Shown here piece after piece: positions 43,712 to 52,556 of a stretch of DNA of 64,000 nt. The translations under genes were made by a program, and so were the position numbers. Positions within the stretch are counted from its first letter, which is position 1. The number at the start of each line of letters is the position of its first letter. The notes under the pieces were generated by a model that worked only from the letters and a program-made list of their open reading frames with translations, was not told where the DNA came from and made no database searches. Source of the stretch: JACVRX01 sp963819885 (GTDB taxonomy: Bacteria > Actinomycetota > Actinomycetes > Jiangellales > Jiangellaceae); NCBI GenBank assembly GCA_963819885.1, contig CAWFXV010000027.1, positions 67,807 to 131,806 on the forward strand, in the 5' to 3' direction.

Positions 43712-43912
43712 TCAGTCGGGAAGCTGGCGCATCTCCACGACGCTGACCCCGAGATCGTCGAATCGCGCCAGCAACCCGCGTAGGTGCGACGCGTCGCGGA
43801 CCGGCCCGTACATTGCGGTTCCTCCCGCCGGTGCGGCGACGGCGTCGAGCTCGGGGAACGCCGCGTTCACGATGTCGGAGACCTGCCCCGCGATCAGGAA
43901 CTCGTATCGCAC
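43712..43912 (-). CDS. Small conserved hypothetical protein
   Basis: A 66-aa protein starting at GTG 43912, with AGGAGG about 7 nt upstream. The sequence VRYEFLIAGQVSDIVNAAFPEL then TAMYGPVRDASHLRGLLARFDDLGVSVVEMRQL has a ferredoxin-like beta-alpha-beta pattern and resembles small proteins seen beside stress and dormancy genes in actinomycetes, but I cannot name a family. It is divergent from the LuxR-1 gene. The palindromic operator at 43974-43996 lies 61 bp upstream of its start, so both genes may be controlled by it. It begins the accessory region after tRNA-Asn. Confidence 0.72.
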   Translation of the reverse strand: MRYEFLIAGQVSDIVNAAFPELDAVAAPAGGTAMYGPVRDASHLRGLLARFDDLGVSVVEMRQLPD

Positions 43913-43973
43913 TGGGCCACCTCCTGACAGGACTGTGCCGATACTTTGACGATCCCGTCGGCAGCTTGTGGAT

Positions 43974-43996
43974 ACCTCACCCGAGTGGGGTGAGGT
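43974..43996 (+). promoter_or_regulatory. Palindromic operator 1 (TCACCC-N5-GGGTGA), LuxR-1 promoter region
   Basis: Perfect 9-bp arms ACCTCACCC and GGGTGAGGT with a 5-nt centre GAGTG. It lies midway between the divergent small gene (start 43912) and LuxR-1 (start 44063). It is one of five copies in the window, and its arms are identical to those of operator 2. Confidence 0.85.
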
Positions 43997-44050
43997 CGGC
44001 AGTTCGTACACGGTCGCATCGCGGTGGTGGTGGTCGATGATCGTTGGAGA

Positions 44051-44056
44051 TAGCGT
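44051..44056 (+). promoter_or_regulatory. Putative -10 box of leaderless LuxR-1
   Basis: TAGCGT ends 6 nt before ATG 44063, with no Shine-Dalgarno. The same geometry (TAGGAT, 6 nt, GTG) precedes LuxR-2 at 55595. The operator 43974-43996 would be centred about 78 bp upstream of this start, an activator-type position. Confidence 0.5.
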
Positions 44057-44062
44057 GAATTC

Positions 44063-46730
44063 ATGGTCACCGCCTCGGCGGAGGGGGAACGAGCCTCAGT
44101 CCTGACGCCAAAACTGCGCGTTCCGCTTTTGCCCGAAAGTGCGGTTCAGCGCAGCCGATTGCTCACCACGATGGCTGTGGACGAGGCGAATGGTGTCCGC
44201 GTGACTATCGCCTCGGCTCCTGCTGGGTCGGGAAAGACGCTCCTGCTCGCGGAGCGATCTGCCGTGCTGCGCGCCGCTGGACAAGCCACTGCCTGGGTGT
44301 CTCTCGCGGAGGAGGACAACGACCCTTTCGTTCTGTGGTCGAGCATCCTGGCCGCCTTGACGCGTGCGGTCGGTGCGGCGGATCCACCGACCGGACTCGC
44401 GCTTGGTGCGCTCGGCCCGCCGGTCCGGCGAATGGAGCCGGGCTTCCTGACGGCATTCCTCGAGATCATGCACACCTGCCAGGTTCCCGTGTGGCTGGTT
44501 CTCGACGACGCGCACGAGCTCGTCGGTCGGGAGGCCCTGGACAGCCTGCGCACGATCGTGCGCGGCCTACCGGCCGCATTGCGGTTGATGCTGGGATGCC
44601 GGCACGACCTCTCGCTGCCGCTGGGCCGGCTGGCGGTCGCCGGCCAGGTCCGGGACATTCGCTTCGCCGAGATCGCTTTTGACCGGGCCGAAGTCGACCA
44701 GCTGCTGGTCAGCCATGACATCGACCTGCATGATGACGACGTCGAGACCCTGCTTGCTCGGACCGAGGGCTGGGCAGCCGGGCTTCGGCTCGCGACATTG
44801 TCGATGATCCGCCATGACGATGCCGCCAAGTTCGTGGCAGGTTTTGCAGGCGACAGCCGTCCGGTCGCGGACTATCTCGTCTCGGAGATCCTGTCGCACC
44901 AGGCAACCGGCGTACTGGAGTTCCTGCTTGCCACCGCGGGCCCGGACCGGCTCAGTGTCGACTTGGCCCGACGGTTGTCCGGGCGGGACGACGCGGGCAT
45001 CGTGCTCGACCGCCTCGAGCGCGCCAATGCGTTGGTCATGCGACTCGGCGAGGGCTCGACGTGGTACCGCTATCACGCTCTGCTTCGGTCGTATCTCCGC
45101 GCGGAGCTCGACCGCAGGGACGTGGTTGCGCAACGCCGGCTGAATCTCACGGCAGCTGACTGGTTCATCGAGCACGACTTGCCGCGCTCTGCCTTGGACC
45201 ATGCAGCCGCGGCGGCGGACTGGGACCGAGTCGCGCAGATCGTCGACCGATTTGGACTCCGACTCCTGCTGTCGGGGGAATCGGGAGCTCTCGCTCGAGT
45301 ACTCACGTTGTTGCCGGCCGATGTCGCGGCTCGACCCGTCGTCGCGCTGACGGCTGCCCTCACGGCACTCGAGGCGGGGGACCTGCCGACCGCGACCCGT
45401 CAGCTCGACCGGATCGGCCGGGAATCGCCTCGGCATCGCGACCCTCGCCTGCAGGTGCTCCATGCAACGGCGTTGCTCTATGAGACTCGCCTACGGGGAG
45501 ACCGCGAGGCCCCACTCGCGACGTTGATCGAGTCTGCCAGCAGCCATGCCGTGCCGGACCCGGATCTGGAGTTGCTGAGCCTGGCCAACAGGGGTATCGC
45601 GCGGCTGTGGCTTGGTGAATACTCCGAGGCCGAGGCCGACCTGAGCGCGGCCTTGCGGCTCGCGCGCCGCGACTCGCGAGACTTCTTGGCCCTGGACTGC
45701 CTGTCCCACCTGTCCGCGACGGCGGCGGCGCAGAACGACTTCGTGGCCATGGCGGACCGGGCCCGGGAAGCCATCGCGTTCGCCAAGGAGCGCGGCTGGG
45801 CCTCGTCGGTCCGGATGGCCAGTGCCTACCTGGTGGCCGCCTGGGCGGCGTGGCAGATGCTCGACGGGAGTGCCGCCACCCGTTACGCGACGCTGGCGGC
45901 CGCCGTCATCGAAACCGATGTGGAGCCGGAGGTCGATACGGCGGCGCGATGCCTCGGTGCGTTCGTGGACTTCGAGCGGGGAGTCGACCGCCGCGGAGCG
46001 CTACAACGGCTACGCCGGGATTGGCTCCGTCTGGATGGCAAGCGGCTGACCCCCGCTCTGATCGGTTTCCTCTGTGGCACCGAGCAGCAGCTGGCCCTGA
46101 CGATCGGGGAGACCGGCTGGGCCGCCGACGTGGCGGCTCGAGCTGAGCGTTATCTCGGCGACGTCGGCGACACGCAGGGTCCTGCGGGCGATCATGGCGG
46201 CACACCACGGCCGGAATGCCGCAGCGCGCAAGGCGTTGGCCCCGGTTTTGACCGGGGAGAAGCCTTGCCTCGTGGTGACGTCGGAAATTGCCGCGTGGTT
46301 GATGGCAGCCCACTACGCCGACCGAGCTGGGGAGGCGAGTCGCGCCCACGATGCGTTGATCTCCGCGCTGGATCTCGCGGCGCCACGGCGGGCGATGCGC
46401 AACCTGGTACATGCTCCGATCCCGGTTCGTGGCCTGTTGATACGCAACGCCGGCAGGTTCGGTGCCCACGAAGGTTTCGTCGCCGAAGTGCTGTCGGCCG
46501 GCGCCGCAACCGGGCCGGCACCCCATTTGGCGCCCGTCGAGGCGCTGACGAGCCGCGAGCTAGCTGTCTTACGCGACCTGCCGTCCTTACTGTCGGTGGA
46601 ACAGATGGCCGAAGCGCACGTCGTCAGTGCCAACACGGTCAAGACCCATCTCAAGGCGATCTACCGAAAGTTGGGCGTCGGCAGCCGGCGGGAAGCAGTC
46701 GATCGGGCCCGTGAGCTCGGACTGCTCTAA
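44063..46730 (+). pseudogene. MalT-type ATP-dependent LuxR-family regulator (LuxR-1), frameshifted
   Basis: A large regulator of ~888 codons. The N-terminal STAND/AAA ATPase has Walker A APAGSGKT (residues 52-59) and Walker B-like WLVLDDAHEL. A winged-helix arm (WYRYHALLRSYL) and TPR-like repeats follow. The C-terminal LuxR helix-turn-helix (LTSRELAVLRDLPSLLSVEQMAEAHVVSANTVKTHLKAIYRKLGV, in parts) is in a different frame. Frame 1 runs with sense from 44063 to about 46175 (…YLGDVGDT) and then turns to nonsense until a stop at 46714. The sense continues in the +1 frame (VLRAIMAAHHGRN…) to 46730. One extra base near 46172-46180 accounts for the break. As written, no protein with both the ATPase and the DNA-binding domain is made unless frameshifting occurs. 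Confidence 0.88.
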
Positions 46731-46738
46731 CGGGATCA

Positions 46739-46761
46739 ACCTCACCCGGCACGGGTGAGGT
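46739..46761 (+). promoter_or_regulatory. Palindromic operator 2, upstream of DUF7144-FGE
   Basis: Perfect 9-bp arms ACCTCACCC and GGGTGAGGT with centre GGCAC. The arms are identical to operator 1. It ends 69 bp before the DUF7144 ATG. Confidence 0.88.
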
Positions 46762-46793
46762 AGGCGGCCTGTCAGCCCGGCATTCTCGTGTCG

Positions 46794-46812
46794 CGACCCG
46801 AGATGCGGGTCG
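46794..46812 (+). promoter_or_regulatory. Conserved 5'-leader hairpin of DUF7144
   Basis: CGACCCG-N5-CGGGTCG, a perfect 7-bp stem 18 bp before the DUF7144 start. The same hairpin, with one loop change, precedes the second DUF7144 copy (63923-63941, minus strand), within a leader that is nearly identical for about 40 bp. Confidence 0.7.
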
Positions 46813-46830
46813 ACACAATCGGGAGGGTCG

Positions 46831-47241
46831 ATGAGTACGCCGGAATCGACGAGGGTTACCGGGTGGGTCGGCTGGATCTGGTTCGCCGGGCTCCTGCTGA
46901 TCATGCTCGGCGCGTTCAACATCATCCAGGGTTTCGCTGCAGTCTTCACCGATGACGTGTTCGTGGCGACTGAAGGCGGCGGTGTCATCCTCGACGTCAC
47001 CGGGTGGGGCTGGACACACATCATCATCGGCCTGCTGGCGCTGCTCGCCGGCTACGGCCTGTTCTCCGGTGCCACGTGGGCCCGTATCTTCGCGGTCATC
47101 GTGGTCATGATCAATGCGATTGCGCAGCTCGCGTCGCTGAACTTCCACCCGGTGTGGAGCGTCATCGTGATCACGCTGGACGTGCTGGTCATCTGGGCGG
47201 TGATCGTCCACGGCAGCGAACTTCGCGAGACCCAGTTCTGA
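46831..47241 (+). CDS. DUF7144-family four-helix membrane protein
   Basis: A 136-aa protein with GGGAGG upstream of ATG 46831. Four hydrophobic segments (about residues 11-35, 56-78, 83-104 and 108-130) are separated by short loops. It contains VTGWVGWIWFAGLLLIMLGAF at the first helix (quoted to its end) and LFSGATWARIFAVIVV in the third. These are features of the DUF7144 group of actinobacterial membrane proteins, often tied to stress clusters. The function is unknown. The gene follows operator 2, and a formylglycine-generating enzyme gene begins 13 bp after its stop, so both are probably transcribed together. A frameshifted paralogue in inverted orientation lies at the right edge (63492-63904). 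Confidence 0.85.
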   Translation: MSTPESTRVTGWVGWIWFAGLLLIMLGAFNIIQGFAAVFTDDVFVATEGGGVILDVTGWGWTHIIIGLLALLAGYGLFSGATWARIFAVIVVMINAIAQLASLNFHPVWSVIVITLDVLVIWAVIVHGSELRETQF

Positions 47242-47254
47242 TTGAGTAGAGGGC

Positions 47255-48241
47255 GTGGCGGACGACCTCGAGCTGACGGCCCGACCGACGACCTCAGCCG
47301 GCCTGCCCGGATCGGCTCCCGATCCGGGCATGGTCTGGGTCGGCGGCGGAACGTTTTCGATGGGGTCTGATGACCACTATCCGGAAGAAGCGCCGGCGCA
47401 CCAGGTGACGGTCGATGGCTTCTGGATCGACCGCCACGCCGTGACGAACCGCGAGTTCGCTCGCTTCGTCCGCGAGACGGGACACGTCACGCTGGCCGAG
47501 CGGCCGCCCCGCGCCGAGGACTATCCAGGGGCAGACCCGGCGATGCTGGTGGCCGGGTCGAGCGTGTTCGTGTCGCCGGGCCGGCCGGTCGACCTGCGGA
47601 ACGCGTACAACTGGTGGTCCTGGACTCCTGGAGCCGATTGGCGCCACCCGCAGGGTCCCGGCAGCTCGATCCGCAACAAGCCCGACCACCCCGTCGTCCA
47701 CGTCGCCTGGGACGACGTCGAGGCATACGCGCAGTGGATCGGCAAGCAGTTACCGACCGAGGCCGAATGGGAGTTCGCCGCCCGCGGCGGCCTGGACGGT
47801 GCGGAGTACGCCTGGGGGGACGAAATGACTCCCGGTGGCCAGTGGATGGCCAACACGTGGCAGGGTGATTTTCCGAACCAGAACATCCGCGCCGACGGTT
47901 ACGACGGCACCGCGCCGGTGGGTCGGTACCCGCCCAACGGCTACGGACTCCTCGACATGATCGGCAACGTCTGGGAGTGGACGACCGACTGGTACGAGGC
48001 ACACGGCGCGACCAGCCACGCCTGTTGCACGGCTGACAACCCCAGGGGTGGTGATCGAAACGCCAGTGCCGATCCGGCGGACCCGTCCGCGGTGCCGCGC
48101 CGGGTGATGAAGGGCGGCTCGCACCTGTGCGCACCGAATTACTGCCGTCGCTACCGCCCCGCCGCCCGGATGGCCCAGGCTGTGGATACGAGCACGAGCC
48201 ACCTCGGCTTTCGGCTCATCGTGCGTACGAGTGCCGAGTAG
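47255..48241 (+). CDS. Formylglycine-generating enzyme (SUMF1/FGE-like)
   Basis: A 328-aa protein of the FGE-sulfatase superfamily, which oxidises the Cys of a sulfatase CxPxR motif to formylglycine. Visible motifs are MVWVGGGTFSMGSD, EAPAHQVTVDGFWIDRHAVTN (in part), PVVHVAWDDVEAYAQW, LPTEAEWEFAARGG, IGNVWEWTTDWY and the active-site block GGSHLCAPNYCRRYRPAAR, with the two Cys five residues apart that bind copper in characterised actinobacterial FGEs. There is no signal peptide, so it is cytosolic. GTG 47255 has AGAGGG upstream. A matching type I sulfatase lies 10 kb away (57927-60289). Some superfamily members serve other pathways, but the Cys pair favours true FGE. Confidence 0.92.
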   Translation: MADDLELTARPTTSAGLPGSAPDPGMVWVGGGTFSMGSDDHYPEEAPAHQVTVDGFWIDRHAVTNREFARFVRETGHVTLAERPPRAEDYPGADPAMLVAGSSVFVSPGRPVDLRNAYNWWSWTPGADWRHPQGPGSSIRNKPDHPVVHVAWDDVEAYAQWIGKQLPTEAEWEFAARGGLDGAEYAWGDEMTPGGQWMANTWQGDFPNQNIRADGYDGTAPVGRYPPNGYGLLDMIGNVWEWTTDWYEAHGATSHACCTADNPRGGDRNASADPADPSAVPRRVMKGGSHLCAPNYCRRYRPAARMAQAVDTSTSHLGFRLIVRTSAE

Positions 48242-48254
48242 TCGGTGTGGACCG

Positions 48255-48707
48255 TCACCCGGATCGGCGTGCTTGACGGGCCAGACGCGCCGCCGTTCCC
48301 GACGTCAGGGATCCGATCGCGACGCCGGTAACCAGGTTGATCAGCGCTGTGGCGACCTTGGTCGAGAGCTCTTCCGATGATGCGAAGGGCAGCAAGGTCA
48401 CGACGACGACCGCGAGGCCGATGATCCAGTTGAAGTACGCGAATGGACGGGGCACCGCGACGATGAGCAAGTGGATCAGGGCGGTCGCCAGCAGCGCTGC
48501 GATCGCGGCGGTGATGGCGTAGTTCACAGCCTCGGACTCGGTGAAACTGCCCGGAGCGATGACATCGAGGTCAAAGATGCCCGTTGCGATCAGTACGCCG
48601 GCGGCTGCGACAAGCGCCGCCACGAGTGCGGTGGCCACTCCGCCGGCCCAAAGCCGGCCAGCGTCGACAACCGGTCGCTGCGTATACGCACGATCATGAT
48701 TGGTCAT
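48255..48707 (-). CDS. DUF6069-family membrane protein
   Basis: A 150-aa protein with four hydrophobic helices (about residues 20-45, 62-85, 88-108 and 117-140) and a short polar N-terminus. The pattern GGVATALVAALVAAAGVLIATGIF, then TALIHLLIVAVPRPFAYFNWIIG, then TKVATALINLVTGVAIG in the last helix, fits DUF6069 proteins, small actinobacterial membrane proteins of unknown function. It is convergent with FGE (13 bp between stops). Operator 3 (48740-48760) lies 32 bp upstream of its start. A decayed relative remains at 61860-62046. Confidence 0.8.
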   Translation of the reverse strand: MTNHDRAYTQRPVVDAGRLWAGGVATALVAALVAAAGVLIATGIFDLDVIAPGSFTESEAVNYAITAAIAALLATALIHLLIVAVPRPFAYFNWIIGLAVVVVTLLPFASSEELSTKVATALINLVTGVAIGSLTSGTAARLARQARRSG

Positions 48708-48739
48708 GTGCGAACTATTGTCAGCGGAGGTCCTGGTTT

Positions 48740-48760
48740 CATCACCCGACGAGGGTGAAG
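48740..48760 (-). promoter_or_regulatory. Palindromic operator 3, upstream of DUF6069
   Basis: TCACCC (48742-48747), 5-nt centre GACGA, GGGTGA (48753-48758), with an outer C-G pair at 48740/48760. It sits between the SulP stop and the DUF6069 start on the minus strand, a plausible promoter position. Confidence 0.78.
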
Positions 48761-48779
48761 GTCGCCGGAGGTCCGCGCT

Positions 48780-50501
48780 TCAGTCGGGATGATGTTCGAC
48801 CACCCATGCCTGCGCGTCATGCAGCGCGGCCCACGTCGACTCGCCCAGCACGGGCGTCGCACCGAACACCCGGACGGGTGAGGTCACGGTCACTCGGCCG
48901 GTCTTGGACAGAAGCTGGGCCATGTCCGGGGCGAGGCCGGACAGGTACAGGCGGCCACCGGCGGCGGCCAACTGCTCGGCGTAGGCGGCGAGGATCCGGA
49001 AGAAGGTGGCGCCGAGTGAGGTGCGTCCACGCAGCCGTAGCACCACCGCTGGTGCCTCGGCGTCGGCCACCTCCGGTAGGCGTGCTTGCAGGGTGCGGGC
49101 GCCGGCGTAGAACAGGCTGCCGTACACGTCGAGCACGGTGACCTGGTGGCTGGTGAGGGTTCGCGGTGCGGGCTGTTCGCGGAATCGCTGGTCGTCGATC
49201 GGCACCAGTTCGACGACGGTGAGGTCCATAGCCTCCTGGTTGAGCTGGAGCAGCAACGACAGCATGACTCCCACGCCGACGGCAGCCGCGACCGGCAGGA
49301 ACAACGTGGCGACGAAAGTGGCCGCCAAAGCGATCTGGGACCTGTAGCCGGTGCGCCAGATGGTGGCCAGTTCGCGGGGCCTTATGGCGCCGATCGCGGC
49401 GAAGATCAGCACCGCGCCCAGCGTGGGCATGGCGACCTCGCCGACGACCCCAGCGAAGGCGATGAGGATGACCAGCATCCAGATGCCGGACCAGATCGCC
49501 GCCCACCGGGTTCGCGCCCCGGCCGAGACGTTGAGGGCGGTCTGGCCTACCGAACCACCCACCGGCTGGCCGCGGAACAGGCCGGCGGCCAGGTTGCCCA
49601 CCCCCTGGGCGAGGAAGTCCCGGTTCATCTTCGACGGCCGCCCGTCGGCGTTCGGTGCGGATTCGCTCACCCCGGCGCCCTGCACCAGCACGATGACCGC
49701 GATGGCCAGCGCGTTGACGACCAGGTCGAACGAGATCAGGCTGAAATCGGGCAATGCGGGCAGCGGAATCTGCCTGGGGATCGCGCCCTGGTCGTCGACC
49801 CGGGCGACGCTGTCGGCACCGGCGATCACCACGGCGAGGGTCGGGATGATCAGCGCCACCAGCGCGCTCACCATGTTCAGGCGGGTTTTGGCCAGCCCGA
49901 ACAGGATGGCCAGCGCCGCGAGTCCGGTCAGCAGGGAGGCCAGGTTGATGCTGCCCGGATGGGTGATCACGTCGAAGGCCTTCGCGATGGCGTTCGGCCC
50001 CTCGGCGGCGATGCCGGTCAGGTCGTCGAGCTGCCCGCAGATGATGTTGACCGCGATCCCGGTGAGGAATCCGGTCATCACCGCGTGGGAGACGAACCGG
50101 GTGTAGCGGCCCAACCGCAGCAAACCGGCGGCGATCATGACGATGCCGGCCAGCACCGTGAGCAGGAACAGCGCCTGCGGGCGCTGATCGGTATCGAACC
50201 CAACCACGGCCGACCCAGCCGCCAACGCCGCCGCGGTCGTCGGCGTGATCACCATGAGCTGAGTGCTCGAAGTCAGCCCACCTGCTATCGGCCCGGCGAA
50301 GCTGGCGTACAGGCCGTGCACCGGGTTGACGCCGACGAGTACGGCCATTGCCATGCCGTCCGGAACACTGCCGATGGCGCGTGGAACGCCGGCGACCAGG
50401 TCCTTCCCGAAGTGCTGCCGATCAGGTTTGATCGACCGGCCCCAGGATCGCAGGCCGGTGAAGCGCCCCGTGCTCGGTTGCCGGCTTGGAGTATCCGCCA
50501 T
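48780..50501 (-). CDS. SulP-family inorganic anion transporter with STAS domain
   Basis: A 573-aa SulP transporter. ATG 50501 shares one base with the stop of the upstream ZIP-type gene (TGATG). The membrane domain spans residues ~30-420 with 10-12 helices. It contains DLVAGVPRAIGSVPDGMAMAVLVGVNPVHGLYASFAGPIAGGL, the SulP signature (here split over helices 1-2), and later FLAQGVGNLAAGLFRGQPVGGSVGQTALN. The C-terminal STAS domain (~455-560) is cytosolic. SulP proteins carry sulfate, bicarbonate or other anions; the family does not fix which. With FGE and a sulfatase in the same region, sulfate is attractive, but bicarbonate is equally possible. It is probably co-transcribed with ZIP. Confidence 0.9.
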   Translation of the reverse strand: MADTPSRQPSTGRFTGLRSWGRSIKPDRQHFGKDLVAGVPRAIGSVPDGMAMAVLVGVNPVHGLYASFAGPIAGGLTSSTQLMVITPTTAAALAAGSAVVGFDTDQRPQALFLLTVLAGIVMIAAGLLRLGRYTRFVSHAVMTGFLTGIAVNIICGQLDDLTGIAAEGPNAIAKAFDVITHPGSINLASLLTGLAALAILFGLAKTRLNMVSALVALIIPTLAVVIAGADSVARVDDQGAIPRQIPLPALPDFSLISFDLVVNALAIAVIVLVQGAGVSESAPNADGRPSKMNRDFLAQGVGNLAAGLFRGQPVGGSVGQTALNVSAGARTRWAAIWSGIWMLVILIAFAGVVGEVAMPTLGAVLIFAAIGAIRPRELATIWRTGYRSQIALAATFVATLFLPVAAAVGVGVMLSLLLQLNQEAMDLTVVELVPIDDQRFREQPAPRTLTSHQVTVLDVYGSLFYAGARTLQARLPEVADAEAPAVVLRLRGRTSLGATFFRILAAYAEQLAAAGGRLYLSGLAPDMAQLLSKTGRVTVTSPVRVFGATPVLGESTWAALHDAQAWVVEHHPD

Positions 50502-51231
50502 CAGGACGCCCAGCTGATCGCAAACGCGGTTGCGAAGCCGATCGTTGTCGTGATGCCGACGAGCCGGCCGCCGTACTCGTATGCCTCGGGCATCATCGTC
50601 GTCGAGAGCATGGCCAGGATCGCGCCGCCAGCGAAGGCGAGCACGAACGCGAAGACCGACGGCGTGGCGGCTGACATGAGCTGGTAGCCCAGGGCGGCGG
50701 CCAGTCCAGACACGAGCGCGATGCCCGTCCACAGCCCGTAAACGCGGCCCCAACTCCAGCCGCTCGAACGCAGGCCGCTGGTCGCGGCAATCGACTCCGG
50801 CAGGTTGGACAGGAACACGGCCACGAGCACCGCCACGCCGATCGATCCGGACTCGAGCAGGGTCAGCCCGAGTACCGCCGACTCCGGTACGCCGTCGAGC
50901 ACGATGCCGAGCACGATGGCCAGGCCGCTGGCCGAGTGGACCGCGTTCATCTTCTTCCGGTCGCGGTAGCCCATGGTGGAGATCGCCTGGTCCCCGAGCA
51001 GGAACACCGCCATCCCGATGAAGAAGCCGATCGTCGTGGCGCGCCAGCCCGTTCGCGACGCTCGGCGGCCTCCTCGACCAGCTCGAACGCGACGGCGCTG
51101 ATCAGCACACCGGACCCGAAGCCCATGATCAGCCCGAGCGTTCGTGCCGATGGCATGTTCACGGCGACGACGACAGCGCCGAGTACCAGAGACGCCGAGC
51201 CGAGCAGGCCCCAGAAGAACGCCTCGGCCAT
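50501..51231 (-). pseudogene. ZIP-family metal transporter, frameshifted
   Basis: Two overlapping frames together make one ~243-aa ZIP protein. The N-terminal part begins at ATG 51231 (GGAGGG upstream): MAEAFFWGLLGSASLVLGAV, then FGSGVLISAVAFELVEEAAE. The sense frame shifts near 51025-51045 and continues as TTIGFFIGMAVFLLGDQAIS, SASGLAIVLGIVLDGVPESAVLGL with the HS...GIVLDGVPES metal-site helices, ending at 50501. About one base too few or two too many in the GGCGCGCCACG stretch explains the break. ZIP proteins import Zn2+ or Fe2+. The gene is preceded by operator 4 and followed at once by SulP, so the frameshift may be polar on SulP translation. Confidence 0.82.
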
Positions 51232-51285
51232 CGTGCCCTCCGATCGGGACAGCAGGCCAACTGTGTCCGGACGATCAGATGGTGG

Positions 51286-51306
51286 CATCACCCCGGCCGG
51301 GTGACG
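51286..51306 (-). promoter_or_regulatory. Palindromic operator 4, upstream of ZIP-SulP
   Basis: TCACCC (51288-51293), 5-nt centre CGGCC, GGGTGA (51299-51304), plus an outer C-G pair. It lies 56-72 bp upstream of the ZIP start codon on the minus strand. Confidence 0.8.
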
Positions 51307-51322
51307 GCCGGTTCAGGAGTTG

Positions 51323-52300
51323 TCAGACCCGCTCGAGCTCGATCGGAACAGCGATGACGTCGACCATCGCGCCGTTGCGCAGGACGGTCAGTGGCAGTGG
51401 TGTGCCGATCGCGTCCGCGAACAGCAGCCGCTGCAAACTCTCGGCGGCGGCGACCGGAGCTCGACCGGCCGACAGGACGAGGTCGCCGGCCTTCAGGCCC
51501 GCGCGGTCAGCCGGACCGCCCTTGACCACGTCGACGATGCGCAGGCTCTGCCGCTGCCCGATGCGCTCTGCCAGGGCGGCTGGCAGCGGAGCGGGAGTGC
51601 TCACCAGACCGAGGTAGGCCCGCCGCACCCGGCCGTCGCGCATCAGAGTCGCGAGAATGCGGCGGCTGGTCGAGTTGATCGGTACGGCAAGACCGAGTCC
51701 TACGCCGGCAACTGCGGTGTTGATTCCGACCACGCGGGCGCGGACATCTGCCAGCGCGCCGCCGGAGTTGCCTGGGTTGAGGGCGGCGTCGGTCTGGATG
51801 ACGTCTTCGACGACCCGCGCGGCTTGGCCGCTGCGCGTTGGCAACGACCTGCCGAGACCGCTGACCACGCCGGCGGTCACGGAGCCGGCCAGGCCCAACG
51901 GGCTGCCGACGGCGACGACCAGCTGCCCGACGCGAAGCGTTTCAGCGTCGCCGAACTGTGCTGCCGACGGTGTCGTGCCGCGTGCGCGCACGACTGCGAG
52001 GTCGGAAAGCGGGTCCGTCCCGGCAACGTCGAAGTCGACCTCGGTTCCGTCGGCGAACCCAACCGTCCCGCGTTGCGACCGGCCGACGACGTGCGCATTC
52101 GTGACCAGGTATCCGTCGTCGGTGAAGACCACTGCGGAGCCGGCACCCTGGTACTCATATCCCCCGCGAGATCCGCGGGTCCGGACGCTTGCCACGTGCG
52201 GCAGCAGTTCCTCCGCAACCCGGGTAACGGCGCTCGAGTAGGCGTCCAGCGGCTCGTCGGTCTCGCCGAACCCCGGTAGGGGGGCTGCCTCGTCGCTCAT
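51323..52300 (-). CDS. HtrA/DegP-like trypsin-fold serine protease with PDZ domain, no signal peptide
   Basis: A 325-aa S1C protease. The triad is intact: His in VTNAHVVG, Asp in DPLSDLAVV, Ser in NPGNSGGAL. The protease domain occupies residues ~25-220 and a PDZ domain ~230-320 (VVKGGPADRAGLKAGDLVLS). Most HtrAs carry a signal peptide or membrane anchor. Here the N-terminus (MSDEAAPLPGFGETDEPLDAYSS) is acidic and soluble, so the enzyme is predicted to be cytosolic unless exported by another route. The ATG is at 52300; its stop lies 17 bp from operator 4 on the left. HtrA enzymes degrade misfolded proteins under stress. Confidence 0.92.
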   Translation of the reverse strand: MSDEAAPLPGFGETDEPLDAYSSAVTRVAEELLPHVASVRTRGSRGGYEYQGAGSAVVFTDDGYLVTNAHVVGRSQRGTVGFADGTEVDFDVAGTDPLSDLAVVRARGTTPSAAQFGDAETLRVGQLVVAVGSPLGLAGSVTAGVVSGLGRSLPTRSGQAARVVEDVIQTDAALNPGNSGGALADVRARVVGINTAVAGVGLGLAVPINSTSRRILATLMRDGRVRRAYLGLVSTPAPLPAALAERIGQRQSLRIVDVVKGGPADRAGLKAGDLVLSAGRAPVAAAESLQRLLFADAIGTPLPLTVLRNGAMVDVIAVPIELERV

Positions 52301-52556
52301 CGACTACCCCTGGTCGTTCTGATGACTCGATTACACGCGTCCAACCGCCCAGCTGTCTCGGGTGTTCCCGCTCCCGCTTTACGCCATCGGCGAAATGACC
52401 ACGGTTCACCACCCCTGCCCACGCATCACGAAGGCCTGCAGGCGTGGTGACGTACGTACTCGCCTGGTGGTGGGCGGACAGTGCTCGTGTCTGGACTGGA
52501 ACCTTGGCCGTTTCGACAAGGCACTACGCTCGGCTTCGTCGCAGGCCGCGACGCTC

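Noticed and set aside
46170..46200. Programmed +1 ribosomal frameshift in LuxR-1 (and LuxR-2)
   Set aside because: No slippery codon, stop-codon context or stimulatory structure of known type at either site, and neighbouring unrelated genes are broken too; mutation or error is simpler.
49086..50687. Plus-strand open frame (~533 codons) opposite SulP
   Set aside because: Gln/Asp/His/Arg-rich antisense translation of transmembrane helices; no start signal or family resemblance.
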